From Actinomadura alba (GTDB taxonomy: Bacteria > Actinomycetota > Actinomycetes > Streptosporangiales > Streptosporangiaceae): a stretch of 64,000 nucleotides of DNA. Every line of letters starts with the position of its first letter. The first letter of the stretch is position 1. This document shows, piece by piece, positions 43,226 to 52,230 of the stretch. The notes under the pieces were generated by a model that saw nothing but the letters and a program-made list of their open reading frames with translations, searched no databases and had not been told where the DNA came from. The stretch spans positions 62,001 to 126,000 of the forward strand of contig NZ_JABVEC010000018.1 of NCBI RefSeq assembly GCF_014323705.1, written 5' to 3'. The position numbers were made by a program, and so were the translations under genes.

Positions 43226-44190
43226 CACAGTCCTCCTTCGTACCGGCAACTGATGTTCAGCGTGTGCGCCGCGGCGAGATATCGGTCGTCGGGACGCAGC
43301 GCGTACTCTCGCACGCAGGCCTCAGCGAGCTTGATGGCGTGCTCGTCCCCGATCTGCACCGCCTCCTCGGTGAGGTGTTCGCCCGTAGGCGGCCGGTAAC
43401 CGGGCTCGCGGGCCGGCCCCCGGCCGCTGGGGAATCCCGGGATCCTGTTCCAGACCATCTCCACGAGTCGTTCGGCGACCTCACAGGTCCGCAACCGCAG
43501 CTCGCCGGGCAGGATGGGCAGCACCAGGCGCATGGCCGCGGGAGCGGTGATCGCGTGCACCAGCGGAACGGGCGGCCGGGGCGCCAGCGTCGCGTACTTC
43601 CCGGCGCTCGCCACGGTCAGGTCACTCAAAGCGACCTGGACGTCCCGCTCTGCCGGAGCCGACGTCCTCTCGTCGGCATCCCCGGTCATGATCGGCGTAT
43701 GGCGAGCCGCCCAGTAGGCCAGCCCGCGCGCGAGCTCGTTCAGCTGGAGCGGGCTGGGTTCGGGGGTGGTCCGCAGGATCCGCACCGCGTGCGCGGTCCG
43801 GATGAGTCCGTGGGTGAAGGCCGCGAACGCGCCGTCCAGGAGCACCGGCCACCACCTGACGACCACCTCCTGCCATGGAGCGGTGTCGAGCCGCCGGTCG
43901 AAGAAGGCGACCCAGTCGGCGACACGCCGGTAGTCGCCCAGCGCGAGCCGCTGCGCCCCGGGATCGTCGTCCGGGATCGGTTCGGCGGCGGCGGGTGGCG
44001 CGGTGTAGCGACGCTGCCGCCGGTTGAGCTCGAGCCAGGACGGCACGACGTCGGGGTGCCCCAGAGTGATCAAGGTCTCTGCGGCCATCGGCGCGTGTAC
44101 GGCGAAGTCCGGCCCGAACTCGAACCCGACCTCCCACATCCGGTCGAGCGCGTCGTCGATCGCCTCGGCGTAGCGGGGAGGCTGAATCAT
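43225..44190 (-). CDS. Questin oxidase-family protein (DUF4243)
   Basis: A 321-residue protein matching the questin oxidase/AflY family: FGPDFAVHAPMAAETLITLG near 24-43, a WVAFFDRRLDTAPWQEVV segment, and the signature THGLIRTAHAVR near 133 followed by YWAARH. In fungi, GedK-type enzymes open the anthraquinone ring of questin and AflY acts in aflatoxin ring rearrangement, both Baeyer-Villiger-like without flavin. Here it sits with a DUF1772 protein and flavin hydroxylase in a type II PKS operon, so oxidative ring cleavage of an anthraquinone-like core is inferred. Confidence 0.85.
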   Translation of the reverse strand: MIQPPRYAEAIDDALDRMWEVGFEFGPDFAVHAPMAAETLITLGHPDVVPSWLELNRRQRRYTAPPAAAEPIPDDDPGAQRLALGDYRRVADWVAFFDRRLDTAPWQEVVVRWWPVLLDGAFAAFTHGLIRTAHAVRILRTTPEPSPLQLNELARGLAYWAARHTPIMTGDADERTSAPAERDVQVALSDLTVASAGKYATLAPRPPVPLVHAITAPAAMRLVLPILPGELRLRTCEVAERLVEMVWNRIPGFPSGRGPAREPGYRPPTGEHLTEEAVQIGDEHAIKLAEACVREYALRPDDRYLAAAHTLNISCRYEGGL

Positions 44191-45029
44191 GGGAGCGCTT
44201 TCCTCCCCTCCGCGAGGACGATCGTGCCGTACATCAGGAACCCGCCCTCGGCTTCTCGGGCGGTGATCTGCTCCTGCAGGACCCGGGCCCGGTCGGGCGC
44301 GATCACACCCCGTTCACCGGCCTGGCGTACCGCGTTCAACAGTCCAGTGAGCCCGTCGGCGGCTGCCAGCCCGTTCAGCACTACGGGCGCGACGGTGACC
44401 TGCACCTCCCGCACGCCGGCGGCGCGCAGGACGCCGGGGAGCCGGCGCCCGATCCAGGGATTGCGGACGTTGTCGAACCACCACGCGAGCACGGCCCGCG
44501 TCGCCTCCTGGTCGTCCAGGTCGGGCGCCCACATGCCGTGATCCGGGTCCGCCACGAGAATCCGCCCGCCTGGTCTGGCAACCCGCAGCATCTCCGCTAC
44601 GGCCCGCACCGGTTCGTCCAGGTGCTGGACCATTCGCTCTGATCTGCATGCGTCGAATCGGTCGTCCGAGAACGGCAGCGAGTACGCACTGGCGGTCGTG
44701 AACGTCGCGGGAACGCCGGTGGCCTCGCACCGGGCCGTGGCTTCCTCGATCGCCTCCGGGTTGACGTCCACGCCGATCGCCTCACCGCCCGGGTCGACCT
44801 GCGCGGCCATGTCCAGCAGGTCGGTCCCGTTGCCACACCCGACGTCGAGGACCCGCTGTCCGGGCGCGAGCTCGAGCCTGCGGAGGATCTCCCGTTTGAC
44901 CACGGCGAGTGCACCGGCGGCCTCGTCGAGGTACCCGGCGGCCGGCCGTCCAAGGAGGGTGGTGGTAGGGCCGTTCGCCTCGCCGGTCGCCTCGCCGGTC
45001 GCCATGCCGCCTGCCAGTCGCTCCACCAT
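44187..45029 (-). CDS. Class I SAM-dependent methyltransferase
   Basis: A 280-residue methyltransferase with SAM loop VLDVGCGNGTD (near 59-69), acidic IGVDVNPEA and post-motif RVARPGGRILVADPDH. UbiE/COQ5-like small-molecule type; could methylate carbon or oxygen of the polyketide. Four-bp overlap with the questin-oxidase-like gene. The N-terminus has a short GEATGEANG repeat. Confidence 0.9.
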   Translation of the reverse strand: MVERLAGGMATGEATGEANGPTTTLLGRPAAGYLDEAAGALAVVKREILRRLELAPGQRVLDVGCGNGTDLLDMAAQVDPGGEAIGVDVNPEAIEEATARCEATGVPATFTTASAYSLPFSDDRFDACRSERMVQHLDEPVRAVAEMLRVARPGGRILVADPDHGMWAPDLDDQEATRAVLAWWFDNVRNPWIGRRLPGVLRAAGVREVQVTVAPVVLNGLAAADGLTGLLNAVRQAGERGVIAPDRARVLQEQITAREAEGGFLMYGTIVLAEGRKALP

Positions 45030-45035
45030 CGATGC

Positions 45036-47132
45036 TCATCCCTTCTGTTCCGGCGCGAGCACTCGTTCGCGCTCTCGTTGCCGCTCGACCTGTCGACGGG
45101 CGAGGCGGCTCGGCCACCAGATCCGGTCACCGAAGTCGTAGGTGAGCGCGGGAACCAGCAGCGAGCGCACGATGAAGGTGTCGATCAGCACGCCCAGGCC
45201 GATGACGACGCCCTGCTCGGCGAAACCCACCACGGGGAGCGTGATCAGCACGCTGAACGTGGCCGCCAGGACGACACCCGCCGACGTGATGACACCGCCG
45301 GTCGACACCAGGCCCGTGATGGTGCCCTGCCGGGTTCCCTGCCGTATGGACTCCTCACGGACGCGGCTCATGAGGAAGATGTTGTAGTCCACCCCGAGCG
45401 CCACCAGGAAGACGAAGGCGATCTGGGGTAGCTGTGCGTCCTGCCCGGTCCAGTTGAAGACGTACTCGAACAGAACCGTGGAGATGCCCATCGCCGCGCC
45501 GAACGACAGCACGACGGTGGCGATGAGGAGGAGCGACAGCGTCAGGGCACGCAGGAGGGCGAACAACACCAGCAGGACGGCCAGCAGGACCAGCGGGATC
45601 ACCAGCCACGAGTCCCGCACGGTCGTCTCGACCATGTCGAGCTCGATCGCCGCGGAACCACCGACCTTCGCCTCCGCGCCCGGCACCGCGTGCAGGCCTT
45701 CCCGCAGCCGTTCAACCGCGGCGCGCTCGGCCGCGGTGTCCGGCTCGGCCGCCAGCGTGGCCTGGAGCTGGACCTTCCCACCGGACCTGCCGGACTCCTC
45801 GATCGTGGCCACGCCCGCTGAGCGCGCGGCGGCCTTGACCTGCTCGGCCTGGGTCGCATTCGCGATCACGTCCACCGGGTTGCTCGCGCCCGCGGCGAAA
45901 TGGGCCGAAATGGTGTTCTGCCCCTTGAGCGAGTCGGGAGGGCTGGTGAAACGCGTCTGCTGCGGGACGTTGAACGCGGTCAGCCCGAGCATTCCCACCG
46001 CCAGAACCGCCGCGGTCGTCGCCCAGACCACCCGCGGCCGTGCGGTCACGAGATTCCCGACGCGCACCCACAGGCGGGAGGCATGCGGGCTCAGGCCGGC
46101 ATGCGGTACCCGCGGCCAGAAGACCCACCGGCCGAAGATGACCAGCAGCGCGGGCAGCAAGGTCATCATGGCGAGCACCGCGGAGCCGACCGCCAGGACC
46201 CCGATAGGGGCCAGCGAACGCGTGGAGTTGAGGTCCGCGACGCCGAGGCACAGCAGGGCGAGGGCGATCGTGCCGGCCGAGGCGAGGATCGCGCCGCCGG
46301 ACCTGCGCAGCGCCTCCGCCATCGCCTCGTGCCGGTCGGCGTGACGGCCCAGTTCCTCCCGGTACCGGGAGATCAGCAACAGGGCGTAGTCGGTCCCTGC
46401 GCCGTAGATGAGGATGGTCAGCACACCGGTCGCCATGGAGTTGACGACCATGCCCGGTCCCTTGATCAGGCCGTACACGCTCGCGCTGCCGACCTGGTTG
46501 GCCGCTGCGACAGCGAAGAGCGGCACCAGGAACAACACTGGACTGCGGTAGATGAGCAACAGGAGAATCGCCACCACCACGACCGGGATCAGCACGAGGG
46601 TGAACTCCATCTCCCGGAAGATCAGGAACTCATCGGCGCTGAGACCGGCCGGGCCTGCGACCTTGACATCGAGACCGGCGCCCGGCTCGCCCAGCCGGTC
46701 GCGCATGCCGTCGACCGCGTCAAGGATGACCTCACCCTCCTGCTCGCCCTCGGCCGCCACGAGCGGGACCGTGTACAGCAGGGCCGTGCCGTCCGTGGAG
46801 ACCACCGGCGGCTGCGCTCTCGCCTTGGGTGCGAATTCCCTCGTGAGTTTCTGCTGGTCGGCGGCTACTCGTTGCTTGTCGGCCACTGTCAGTCCGCCGT
46901 CCCTCTGGTAGACGACCATGGCGGGGATGACCTGTCCCTGCGGGAACTGTTCCTGGACCTTGAGTACTTCGGTGGATTCCGCGCTCTTGGGCAGGTACTC
47001 GAGCCGGTCGTTGTCAGCCGCCGTGAACAGCTTGCCGGCGAAGGGTGCCGCCACGAAGAGCAGCACCAGCCAAGCCACCAGGACGAGCCACTTGGCCCGG
47101 CGTCCCGCCGGCACCGCCATCAGCCTCGTCAT
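45036..47132 (-). CDS. MMPL-family RND exporter
   Basis: A 698-residue transporter with the two-fold MMPL layout: a helix, a large periplasmic loop (about 45-190), five or six helices, repeated in the second half. Conserved GAGTDYALLLISRYREEL and GVDYNIFLMSRVREE proton-relay motifs, one in each half. Actinomycete relatives export polyketides and lipids. Likely exporter of the product. GGAGG ribosome site; two adjacent MarR-like operator copies lie 60-90 bp upstream, so expression may be induced by the product. Confidence 0.95.
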   Translation of the reverse strand: MTRLMAVPAGRRAKWLVLVAWLVLLFVAAPFAGKLFTAADNDRLEYLPKSAESTEVLKVQEQFPQGQVIPAMVVYQRDGGLTVADKQRVAADQQKLTREFAPKARAQPPVVSTDGTALLYTVPLVAAEGEQEGEVILDAVDGMRDRLGEPGAGLDVKVAGPAGLSADEFLIFREMEFTLVLIPVVVVAILLLLIYRSPVLFLVPLFAVAAANQVGSASVYGLIKGPGMVVNSMATGVLTILIYGAGTDYALLLISRYREELGRHADRHEAMAEALRRSGGAILASAGTIALALLCLGVADLNSTRSLAPIGVLAVGSAVLAMMTLLPALLVIFGRWVFWPRVPHAGLSPHASRLWVRVGNLVTARPRVVWATTAAVLAVGMLGLTAFNVPQQTRFTSPPDSLKGQNTISAHFAAGASNPVDVIANATQAEQVKAAARSAGVATIEESGRSGGKVQLQATLAAEPDTAAERAAVERLREGLHAVPGAEAKVGGSAAIELDMVETTVRDSWLVIPLVLLAVLLVLFALLRALTLSLLLIATVVLSFGAAMGISTVLFEYVFNWTGQDAQLPQIAFVFLVALGVDYNIFLMSRVREESIRQGTRQGTITGLVSTGGVITSAGVVLAATFSVLITLPVVGFAEQGVVIGLGVLIDTFIVRSLLVPALTYDFGDRIWWPSRLARRQVERQRERERVLAPEQKG

Positions 47133-47191
47133 CGCGAACCTCCAGAGGTACTTGATCAGCCTGAGATCGGGGCCGGGAGCACAACATGACT

Positions 47192-47224
47192 ATTATCTAC
47201 ATAACTACTATCGCCATAGCTATT
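47192..47224 (-). promoter_or_regulatory. Two overlapping MarR-type operator copies upstream of MMPL exporter
   Basis: Plus-strand ATTATCTACATAACTACT (47192-47209) and ACTATCGCCATAGCTATT (47207-47224). The first is close to the kinase and membrane-protein sites; the second is weaker. Minus-strand GATAAT in the first is a plausible -10 for the exporter gene. Confidence 0.6.
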
Positions 47225-47275
47225 ATGCCGCCGAATGAGCCGCGCCCTGCCGTGATGTCGCCGGCAGGACGCTTC

Positions 47276-47737
47276 TCACCCCCAGGCCAGCGCCGCACCG
47301 ACGATCGCCGCCACGAAGCCCGCCACCGCCAAGAGCGCCCGGATCCGGTTGGCCGCCGCCCACCGGGTCCGCACGCGAGGCCAGTCCGCCGGTGGATCAG
47401 CCGGGTCCCAGGCGTCGATGTCGCGATTGATCCGTACGTTCCAGCCCTCGGAGACCACGGCGACCCCGATGATGCACAGCCCGGCCAGCGCCAGGGCGAC
47501 CCTCGGCCACATGTCCCCCGCCAGCACGATGACCCCAACGCAGATCACCAGGGCGACCTTGTTGACCCTCGGCATCAGCGGGTCGAAACGCCGGTCCAGA
47601 AGCCGGTGCACCTGGACATAGCCTTCTCCCGGCAAAGCGCCGACCGTGGGCACGATGGCCACCTCGACCGCGAACAGAACGCCCGCGAGCCCGCCCGACA
47701 GCAACAGGAAGGCCGCGAGGAGGATGTCGACGGCCAT
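47276..47737 (-). CDS. DUF1772 / anthrone oxygenase-family membrane protein
   Basis: A 153-residue protein with four hydrophobic helices and the DUF1772 signature near the C-terminal side: N-x-I ... WDPADPPADW followed by RTRWAAANRIR. Family members include fungal anthrone oxygenases (HypC, GedH type) that oxidise anthrones to anthraquinones. In this operon it probably installs the quinone oxygen. One-base overlap (TGATG) with the flavin hydroxylase upstream. The match is to the motif pattern; activity is inferred. Confidence 0.8.
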   Translation of the reverse strand: MAVDILLAAFLLLSGGLAGVLFAVEVAIVPTVGALPGEGYVQVHRLLDRRFDPLMPRVNKVALVICVGVIVLAGDMWPRVALALAGLCIIGVAVVSEGWNVRINRDIDAWDPADPPADWPRVRTRWAAANRIRALLAVAGFVAAIVGAALAWG

Positions 47738-48921
47738 CAGAACCGCACGTCCATCATCTGCTTGTAGCTCTCACGGCGCCCCTTGGAATCGAAGAACGCG
47801 CGCATGAACAGGTCCCGCCCCGCACAGCGGAACCGACTGTGCCAGCGGCCCATCGCGCCGATCGACCAGGCTGTGCTGATCATGCCTGCGACCCGTTCGT
47901 ACCGGAGCGCCTCGAAGGCGGAGACCGCCGCCGACACATCGTCATGCTCGGCGAGGAGCCTGGTGAGGGCGACCCCGTCCTCGATGGCCTGGCCCGCGCC
48001 CTGGCTCAGGTTGAGGGTCATCGGATGTGCGGCGTCTCCCAGCAGAACGACGCGGCCGGCGCCCCAGCCGGCACAGCGGTCGGGTGGGCGGTCGAAGATG
48101 TCGATGGGAAGGATCGCGTCCTCTTCGGTGGTCTCGATGATGCGCGGGACAGGGGCCGGCCAGTCGCGGTACGCCTCAGCCAGCACGTCGCGCCGCCCCT
48201 TGGCCAGCATGTCGAACGAGCCGCCCACACTGTCGGCGGTGATGGCGTCCCAGTAGACCTCGTCGTCGTTCAACCGCATGTAGAGGAAGCGGAGCCCACC
48301 CCTGCCCCAGAGATTGAAGAAGGTCCCGGTGGGGACGGCGTCCTCGCCCGGGAGGCGGGTGATCGCCTGCCAGGCCGTGTAGCCCGCATAGCGCGGCGGG
48401 AGGTCATGTCCCTTGCGCATGGCCTCGCGGACCGTCGAACGCAGGCCGTCGGCTCCGATGAGAACGTCGGCACGTACCTCGCCGCCGTCTTCCAGCCGCG
48501 CGGTCACCCCGTCCGCGTCCTGCTCGAAGCCCACGCAGCGGGCACCCAGCCGTACGCAGTCGCCCGCCGCGTCCATCAGCACGGTGTTGAGCGCGGAACG
48601 GCGCAGACCGAGCGCGGGCACGCCGTACCGCGCCGCCTCCGGAGCGATGTCCCAACGGGCGAGCCGCCGGTCCCGGTCGGACCGGAACTCGTGGTAGAGG
48701 ATCTCGACCCCCGCCTCCGCGACCTGCTCGTCCAATTTGAGCTCGCGGAGGGCGAGCAGCGCGTTGTGCCAGAGCATGAATCCACCGCCGGTCAGCAGCC
48801 GGTCGGGAGTCGAGCGCCGTTCGAGGACCGTGGTGTCGACACCGGCTCTGGACAACCCGATGGCCGCCGTCAGACCGCCGATGCCCGCGCCCACCACGAC
48901 CGCGTTCCGCACGGCCGGCAT
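47737..48921 (-). CDS. FAD-dependent aromatic hydroxylase
   Basis: About 394 residues, group A flavoprotein monooxygenase: GAGIGG near 12, DG motif LIGADGLRS near 155, and GD motif LLGDAAHPMTLNLSQG near 280. Resembles polyketide and salicylate-type hydroxylases; probably hydroxylates the aromatic polyketide. GTG at 48924 or ATG at 48921 with GAGGTGA upstream. Coupled to the DUF1772 gene by one base. Confidence 0.9.
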   Translation of the reverse strand: MPAVRNAVVVGAGIGGLTAAIGLSRAGVDTTVLERRSTPDRLLTGGGFMLWHNALLALRELKLDEQVAEAGVEILYHEFRSDRDRRLARWDIAPEAARYGVPALGLRRSALNTVLMDAAGDCVRLGARCVGFEQDADGVTARLEDGGEVRADVLIGADGLRSTVREAMRKGHDLPPRYAGYTAWQAITRLPGEDAVPTGTFFNLWGRGGLRFLYMRLNDDEVYWDAITADSVGGSFDMLAKGRRDVLAEAYRDWPAPVPRIIETTEEDAILPIDIFDRPPDRCAGWGAGRVVLLGDAAHPMTLNLSQGAGQAIEDGVALTRLLAEHDDVSAAVSAFEALRYERVAGMISTAWSIGAMGRWHSRFRCAGRDLFMRAFFDSKGRRESYKQMMDVRF

Positions 48922-48955
48922 CACGTCACCTCACCTGTCTCAGGAGGAAGGAATG

Positions 48956-49264
48956 TCAAACGCTGTCGAGCCGGGCACGTACCTCGAAGATCCGGCGCTC
49001 GACCCCCCGGTCGCCCCAGTAGGGGAACATCGGCGCCGCCATCTGCATATGTCTGGGATCGTCCTCCCAGGCGCGGAAGGCCTGCTCGCTCTCCCACTCG
49101 GCGAGCAGGATGTAGGTCTCGCCGTCCTCGGCATCGCGCAACAACTCGTCGTGCAGGTGCCCGGGCGTGCCGCGCACCGTTTCGGTGACCTGACGGTAGG
49201 CCTCCTCGAACTTCTCCTGGTCCTCTTTCCTCGGGGTCGCGCGGACAAGGATGCGTACGGTCAT
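48956..49264 (-). CDS. ABM-family monooxygenase
   Basis: A 102-residue antibiotic biosynthesis monooxygenase-fold protein (ferredoxin-like dimer), visible as TVRILVRATP start, PGHLHDELLRD and YILLAEWESEQAFRAWE. Cofactor-free ActVA-Orf6-like enzymes of this family oxidise anthrones and phenols to quinones. One of two consecutive ABM genes. Confidence 0.88.
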   Translation of the reverse strand: MTVRILVRATPRKEDQEKFEEAYRQVTETVRGTPGHLHDELLRDAEDGETYILLAEWESEQAFRAWEDDPRHMQMAAPMFPYWGDRGVERRIFEVRARLDSV

Positions 49265-49316
49265 GGCTGTCGTCCTTCCTTAATGAGCCTGCGGACCTCG
49301 GTCCGCATGGCCGGGA

Positions 49317-49604
49317 TCAGGTCCGGGCGATGATGTCGAGCACCTGCTTGCTCGCCGCTTCCCGGATAGGCTCGAACGCCGCGGACATGGCACGGCGTTC
49401 CGGGCTGGACTCGAACGCCCGAAGTGCGTCCCGGCTCTCCCAGTCACCGGTGATGACGTACCTCCGCCGCTCCTCGGGATCTGACATCAGTGTCTGACCC
49501 AGGCTCCCCGGAGGCTCGGCCTCTTTCAGCGCCGTGAACCAGATGTCCTCGAAAAGGGACTCGCATCCTTCACGCACCAGCATCGTGAGCACTGCACGGA
49601 CCAT
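49317..49604 (-). CDS. ABM-family monooxygenase-like protein
   Basis: A 95-residue ABM-like protein: VRAVLTMLVREGCESLFED, QTLMSDPEERRRYVITGDWESRDALRAF. More divergent than its downstream neighbour. May form a heterodimer with it or act on a different step; quinone formation or ring oxidation is the usual family role. Confidence 0.83.
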   Translation of the reverse strand: MVRAVLTMLVREGCESLFEDIWFTALKEAEPPGSLGQTLMSDPEERRRYVITGDWESRDALRAFESSPERRAMSAAFEPIREAASKQVLDIIART

Positions 49605-49628
49605 CGGGGCCTCCTCCTGATCGATCTC

Positions 49629-50369
49629 CTAGATCCCGCCGTCGACATCGAGTACGGCGCCGGTGACATACGCTGCGGCGTCGCTGGCGAGGAACAGGAC
49701 GGCTGCGGCGATCTCGGCGGGCTCGCCGAGCCTCCCCAACGCGGTCATCTGCGCGTAGCGTCGCTTCCCGGCTTCACCCTGGGGGCTCTTCTGCCCGGTG
49801 TTGTCGACGATGCCGCACGTGAGGGCGTTGACGCGGATGCCCTCCGCCCCCAGCTCCTTACAGAGCGCACGAGTCAGGCCGATGATGCCCGCCTTGGAGG
49901 CCACGTAGTGCGCGGCGTTCGGCATTCCGTGCTTGGCCACGGCCGAGGTGATATTGACGATCGAAGACGGGCGCGCCAGCCGGTCCAGCGAGCCGCGGAT
50001 CATCTGATAAGTGCCACCGAGGTTGGTCTCGACCACGCGGCGCCACTCCGCCGTGGGCATTTCAGCCAGTGGCAGATGGCTGATCACCCCGGCGTTGTTG
50101 ACCAGGACGTCGACCGGTCCGAACGCTTCGTGGGCCACGTCGAGCAGGCGGCGCACGTCGCCCTCGTCGGCGACGTCCGCGGGGACCAGCCGCGCGGCCG
50201 CGTCGCGTGCCGCGAACTCCGCCCGGAGGGTCGCCGCCTCGTCGCTCTCCTGCCGATGGCAGGCCGTGACGGAGACGCCCTGCTCGATCAGAGCCAGGGT
50301 GATGGCACGCCCGATACCTCGGGTGCCTCCGGTGACCACCGCGTGCTTTCCCTTGAGGCCGAAATCCAT
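49629..50369 (-). CDS. SDR-family ketoreductase (FabG-like)
   Basis: A 246-residue classical SDR with TGGTRGIG (13-20), NNAG near 91, Ser and Tyr/Lys in HYVASKAG near 155-159. FabG-like; in type II PKS operons such a gene often reduces the C9 carbonyl or acts in tailoring. It is the first structural gene after the SARP activator and is followed by the two ABM genes. Confidence 0.9.
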   Translation of the reverse strand: MDFGLKGKHAVVTGGTRGIGRAITLALIEQGVSVTACHRQESDEAATLRAEFAARDAAARLVPADVADEGDVRRLLDVAHEAFGPVDVLVNNAGVISHLPLAEMPTAEWRRVVETNLGGTYQMIRGSLDRLARPSSIVNITSAVAKHGMPNAAHYVASKAGIIGLTRALCKELGAEGIRVNALTCGIVDNTGQKSPQGEAGKRRYAQMTALGRLGEPAEIAAAVLFLASDAAAYVTGAVLDVDGGI

Positions 50370-50465
50370 GGTGCCGTCCCTTCGAGCTTCGAGTGGGCTC
50401 GGGTCATCAGGTTTTCAGGGCGGGATTAAGCCGAGATCAGCTGCCGGAAAACTCCGGGCCGGCGC

Positions 50466-51323
50466 TCATCGGGCCCATGACTCCCATCGGAGCGGCGCTC
50501 GGTCGTCCGCCTCGAGGATCTCCTGGTGGAGCAGCTTCAAGTCCCGGCTGGGCTCGACCCCGAGGTCCTCGACGAACGCGCCGCGGAGCCCGCGATACGC
50601 CTCCAACGCGTCCTTTCGCCGACCGGCCAGGCTCAGCGCCACCATCAACTGCGCGTGAATCCGCTCGTTGAGCGGATGCTCTCTGACGAGGGCGCGCAAC
50701 TCCGAGATGGCCTCGGCGTGCCCGCCCAGGCGCAGCTCCAGATCGATCCGCCGCTCGAGAGCGAAGATCCGCGACTCTTCAAGGCGCAGGGCCGCCGCCT
50801 CCAAGAGTGGCGAGGAACGCACATCCACCAGCGCGGACCCTTTCCACATGCCCGCTGCCTCCCGGTAGTGCCTCAGCGCACGCTCCATGTCGCCGCCGTC
50901 GCAGGCCGCTCGCCCACGTTCACACAGCCGCTCGAACTGGTTCGCGTCGAGCGAGTCGTCATCGATCTCCAGCCGGTAGCCCGGATCGCGGGTGACGATC
51001 ACGGGTGGCCCGGAAGCGGTCAGGGCGTCGAAGATACGGCGGAGCTGCGACACGTACACCCGCAGCGCCTTCATCGCGGTTCGGGGGGGCTTGTCACCCC
51101 ACAGTTCCGAGATCAGCGTGTCGGTCGAGACCACGGTGTTCCCCCGTACCAGGAGGATTGCCAGCAGTACCCTCAGCTTGTTCGCGCGTGGGGTCCAGTT
51201 CCGGCGCCCGTCCAAAACCTCCAGCGGCCCGAGCAGCAGGAAGCGGACGGAGTGCGCCGGCATGCCAGGGTCCTCGGCCGGGACGAGGACGTGCTCTCTC
51301 ATGGTCGCCTGCGGTGCGTTCAT
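50466..51323 (-). CDS. SARP-family pathway activator
   Basis: A 285-residue regulator with an N-terminal OmpR-like DNA-binding domain (FLLLGPLEVLDG to YVSQLRRIFDAL) and a BTAD domain (about 110-270). Streptomyces antibiotic regulatory proteins bind heptamer repeats and switch on biosynthetic operons. It overlaps the aromatase stop by ATGA, an unusual embedding of an activator within the structural operon that may create a positive loop. Confidence 0.94.
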   Translation of the reverse strand: MNAPQATMREHVLVPAEDPGMPAHSVRFLLLGPLEVLDGRRNWTPRANKLRVLLAILLVRGNTVVSTDTLISELWGDKPPRTAMKALRVYVSQLRRIFDALTASGPPVIVTRDPGYRLEIDDDSLDANQFERLCERGRAACDGGDMERALRHYREAAGMWKGSALVDVRSSPLLEAAALRLEESRIFALERRIDLELRLGGHAEAISELRALVREHPLNERIHAQLMVALSLAGRRKDALEAYRGLRGAFVEDLGVEPSRDLKLLHQEILEADDRAPLRWESWAR

Positions 51324-51778
51324 GCGACGCGCTCAGCTGCCTCCTCCACCAGCCGCTTGATGCGTTCCATCTGGATCGCGGTGTTGTGGTTCAGGCGGTC
51401 GGTCATGCCCGCATCATCCAGCGGAGCGTCATCCCGCATCGCGAAGTCCTGCACCCAGCGCATCCGCACACCGGAGGCGACCTGCTCGTACTGCCAGAAG
51501 AGGTTCATGTATCGGAAGACGCCGGTCTCCACCCGGTGCGCCCGCACGGTGTGCGTCAACGGGTCGGGAGTGCGCTCGGAGACCCAGCTCCAAACTTTTC
51601 CGTTCTCATCCGGGTGCAGGGCGAGCCGGAAGCGGACAGTGGCTCCCTCACGTGCCACGATCTCGGCGGAGGCGTACTCACTGAACAGCCGAGGCCAGGA
51701 TTCGACGTCGTTGGTCATGTCCCAGACCAGGCCCATCGGCGCGTCGATGATGATCGAATTGTCGGTGTGTCCCGCCAT
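51320..51778 (-). CDS. SRPBCC polyketide aromatase/cyclase (TcmN/WhiE-ORFVI type)
   Basis: A 152-residue single START-fold aromatase/cyclase: HTDNSIIIDAPMGLVWDMTNDVESWPRLF at the N-terminus and GVRMRWVQDFAMRDDAP near 108. TcmN/WhiE-type enzymes fold the first ring of unreduced polyketides. AAGGGA ribosome site. Sits between ACP and SARP in one operon, as in spore-pigment and pentangular clusters. Confidence 0.93.
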   Translation of the reverse strand: MAGHTDNSIIIDAPMGLVWDMTNDVESWPRLFSEYASAEIVAREGATVRFRLALHPDENGKVWSWVSERTPDPLTHTVRAHRVETGVFRYMNLFWQYEQVASGVRMRWVQDFAMRDDAPLDDAGMTDRLNHNTAIQMERIKRLVEEAAERVA

Positions 51779-51808
51779 GGGGCAAGTCCCTTCGTTGAGG
51801 TGCCGCGA

Positions 51809-52063
51809 TCACGCCACGGTCAGTCGGGGGTTGACGTAGCCCACCACTGCGTCCGGCGTCCTGAGTTCATCGACCTGTTCCTCGGGGATGTTCACCAGGA
51901 ATTCCTGCTGGATCCGCGCGGCCAGCTCCAGGCGGGCCAGGGAGTCGTAGCCCATCTCTTCGAAGCTGACCGCGCTGATGTCGTCGTCCAGGCTGATGGA
52001 ATCCGGCTCACCGGCGCAGGCGCGCAGGATTCGCCTGATGTCGTCAACGCTGAATTGGGACAA
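51809..52063 (-). CDS. Type II PKS acyl carrier protein
   Basis: An 84-residue ACP with the phosphopantetheine site Ser41 in GYDSLARLE. It begins at TTG: AAGGGAG stands 6-7 nt before that TTG and no ATG or GTG in frame is nearer; a longer reading only adds low-complexity repeat translation. First gene of the long minus-strand operon running to 42.6 kb. It must serve the KS/CLF pair encoded 18 kb to the left. Confidence 0.95.
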   Translation of the reverse strand: MSQFSVDDIRRILRACAGEPDSISLDDDISAVSFEEMGYDSLARLELAARIQQEFLVNIPEEQVDELRTPDAVVGYVNPRLTVA

Positions 52064-52112
52064 CTTTCGCTCCCTTCGTCTCCGGTGGCCTTCGCTACCG
52101 GTGCACCCACTC

Positions 52113-52160
52113 TGGAGGCGGTGGCTTGAGGTCCGCTGGAGGTGGTGGCTTGAGGTCCGC
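52113..52160. repeat. 24-bp direct repeat (two copies) upstream of ACP
   Basis: TGGAGGYGGTGGCTTGAGGT plus CCGC, two consecutive copies differing by one base. Lies in the 167-bp gap between the SARP-NB gene and the ACP start, so it may be a regulatory site or a slippage product. Confidence 0.8.
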
Positions 52161-52230
52161 TGGAGACGAGAGGGGGCGGAACGAGATCGGGCGAGCGCGC
52201 CGGAGGGTGCTCCCCGGCAGCGCAGAGCTG

